Below are positions 39,701-40,774 of a DNA stretch of 40,774 bases, piece after piece. Both the position numbers and the translations under genes were made by a program. Numbering within the stretch: the stretch's first letter is position 1; each line of letters starts with the position of its first letter. The notes under the pieces were generated by a model, which had not been told where the DNA came from, made no database searches, and was given only the letters and a program-made list of their open reading frames with translations. Source of the DNA: Saprospiraceae bacterium (lineage in GTDB: Bacteria > Bacteroidota > Bacteroidia > Chitinophagales > Saprospiraceae); contig JABSSK010000004.1 of assembly GCA_013214265.1 (NCBI GenBank), positions 1 to 40,774 of the forward strand, given 5' to 3'.

Positions 39701-40056
39701 TAGAAAATGTGGGGGATGGGACGTATACCAAACACTTATTGCCCGATCGGTTACAACTGTCAACAGTAAATGATTTTTGTCCGATTGATTTAGATGGTGA
39801 CGGAAAAGAGGAATTGGTAGTGGGAGGTAATTTCTATCGGAATAATATTGAAATGGGAAGATATGATGCAAATCAGGGCCATGTTCTGGAGTTCCTTGAT
39901 GATGGCACTATGTCCGTGAAGCCACTGGGCGATATAAGGCTTGAAGGTGTAGTTCAACGTATCCTGAAGATTCCTGTTGGAGGGGAACCACAATTGCTAA
40001 TTGTCAAAAATGATGGCCCGGTGCAGTTACTCAAATCTGCACGTAGGCCCATGTAA
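36703..40056 (+). CDS. VCBS/FG-GAP repeat lipoprotein with ASPIC/UnbV domain, tandem paralog
   Basis: Lipoprotein signal ([13 protein letters not shown]); colinear with the preceding protein ([48 protein letters not shown]); [38 protein letters not shown]. It starts 16 nt after the previous stop. Confidence 0.92.
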   Translation: [1117 protein letters not shown]

Positions 40057-40061
40057 GTTAA

Positions 40062-40774
40062 TTAATATAAAGGGCCAAGTATAAATGCCGGTTTGCTCAA
40101 TTCATTGCGCCAATTTACCGAAAGGGTAGAGTCGTTTTGTAACCGAGCATCAATATGCTGAAAATAAGGATTGTCCACCCACATAGGGTGGGCTTTCCAA
40201 TGGCAATTGATATAGCTAAATGCTTTGACGATATCCGGATTCTGGTCTATTGTTCTGAAAAAAGGAACAAACCATGCTTCCCAAGCAAGTGCTGCTTCTT
40301 GCTCGTTATCGAAATCGATAGGCGTGACACGCCCTGTAGAATCTACCAATATAGGAGTAGCCTCTGCTAAGAATACAGGTTTGTTATGCTGGCGAGCAAA
40401 TGCCAGCATGGGGTGATTTTCGTTATCAGGAGCAAAAAAAGAATATCCACACCAGTCAACATAATCATCTCCGGGATAGTATCTATTCATATCTTCTAAA
40501 GTAGTTCCCCGCCCTTTGGATTGCCACACGTAGGTGATATTAGCTACACCGCTTTGCTCCATTATATGTCGAATTCGCTTAAATGAAGATACATAAGCTT
40601 CAGCCTGATAATGATTCCAGTCGTGGCCGTCAAATTCATATCCAATTCGCAAAAAGATGGGTCGTGGAGCAGTTTTTTTGATCCAATCTGCTAGCTTGAA
40701 GATTAGGTCATCATGGTCACCCTTTGCAACAAGGGTATCATGGCCACCCTTCATATCTAATCCAATGGCTAATG
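40062..40774 (-). CDS. GH26-like beta-mannanase-type glycoside hydrolase, N-terminus outside window
   Basis: PIFLRIGYEFDGHDWNHYQAEAYVSSFKRIRHIMEQSGVANITYVWQSKG...VDWCGYSFFAPD...KPVFLAEATPI TIM-barrel pattern. The frame stays open through 40774 (LAIGLDMKGGHD), so the annotated Met is internal. Confidence 0.65.
   Translation of the reverse strand, partial: LAIGLDMKGGHDTLVAKGDHDDLIFKLADWIKKTAPRPIFLRIGYEFDGHDWNHYQAEAYVSSFKRIRHIMEQSGVANITYVWQSKGRGTTLEDMNRYYPGDDYVDWCGYSFFAPDNENHPMLAFARQHNKPVFLAEATPILVDSTGRVTPIDFDNEQEAALAWEAWFVPFFRTIDQNPDIVKAFSYINCHWKAHPMWVDNPYFQHIDARLQNDSTLSVNWRNELSKPAFILGPLY

Noticed and set aside
1-40774. CRISPR array, transposon, integrase or prophage
   Set aside because: No regularly spaced direct repeats, transposase/integrase motifs or phage structural genes were seen. 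The S24 regulator stands alone among chromosomal housekeeping genes.

Overview
This is a chromosomal window from a member of the Bacteroidota. Gene families (GldK, PorP/SprF, SusC/SusD, T9SS sorting domains) and TAnnTTTG-type promoter boxes suggest a Saprospiraceae/Lewinella-like organism; that placement is inferred. I see about 27 supported genes: a TlpA-like thiol-disulfide protein with a premature stop; porP-gldK of the type IX secretion system (T9SS); a DUF255/YyaL protein; an XRE-S24 repressor divergent from a glucosaminidase; manA; ruvX/yqgF; def; a viroplasmin-type RNase H; tatD; tRNA-Ser(GGA); an exbB-X-exbD-exbD cluster; a DUF4293 protein; an FAD oxidoreductase; an OstA-like protein coupled to a BatE-like protein; a DUF1800-DUF1501-PA14/discoidin/T9SS surface operon; rpmA-rplU; an aspartyl protease with a PDZ domain; a SusC-SusD-VCBS-VCBS locus; and a 5'-truncated GH26-like gene. 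The most notable observations are: (1) bL27 carries a long Lys/Ala linker plus helix-hairpin-helix tail of the kind I associate with bL21 in flavobacteria, while the neighbouring bL21 here lacks it; (2) two genes are interrupted by in-frame stops with readable homologous sequence beyond, one TAG and one TAA; (3) the SusC/D-VCBS locus has a perfect 15-bp hairpin between susC and susD and a strong terminator just before the tandem VCBS/ASPIC-UnbV lipoproteins; (4) inverted repeats overlap divergent promoter boxes next to the S24 repressor; (5) porP-gldK is separated by a terminator from any gldLMN genes. I saw no CRISPR array, transposase, integrase or prophage signature.
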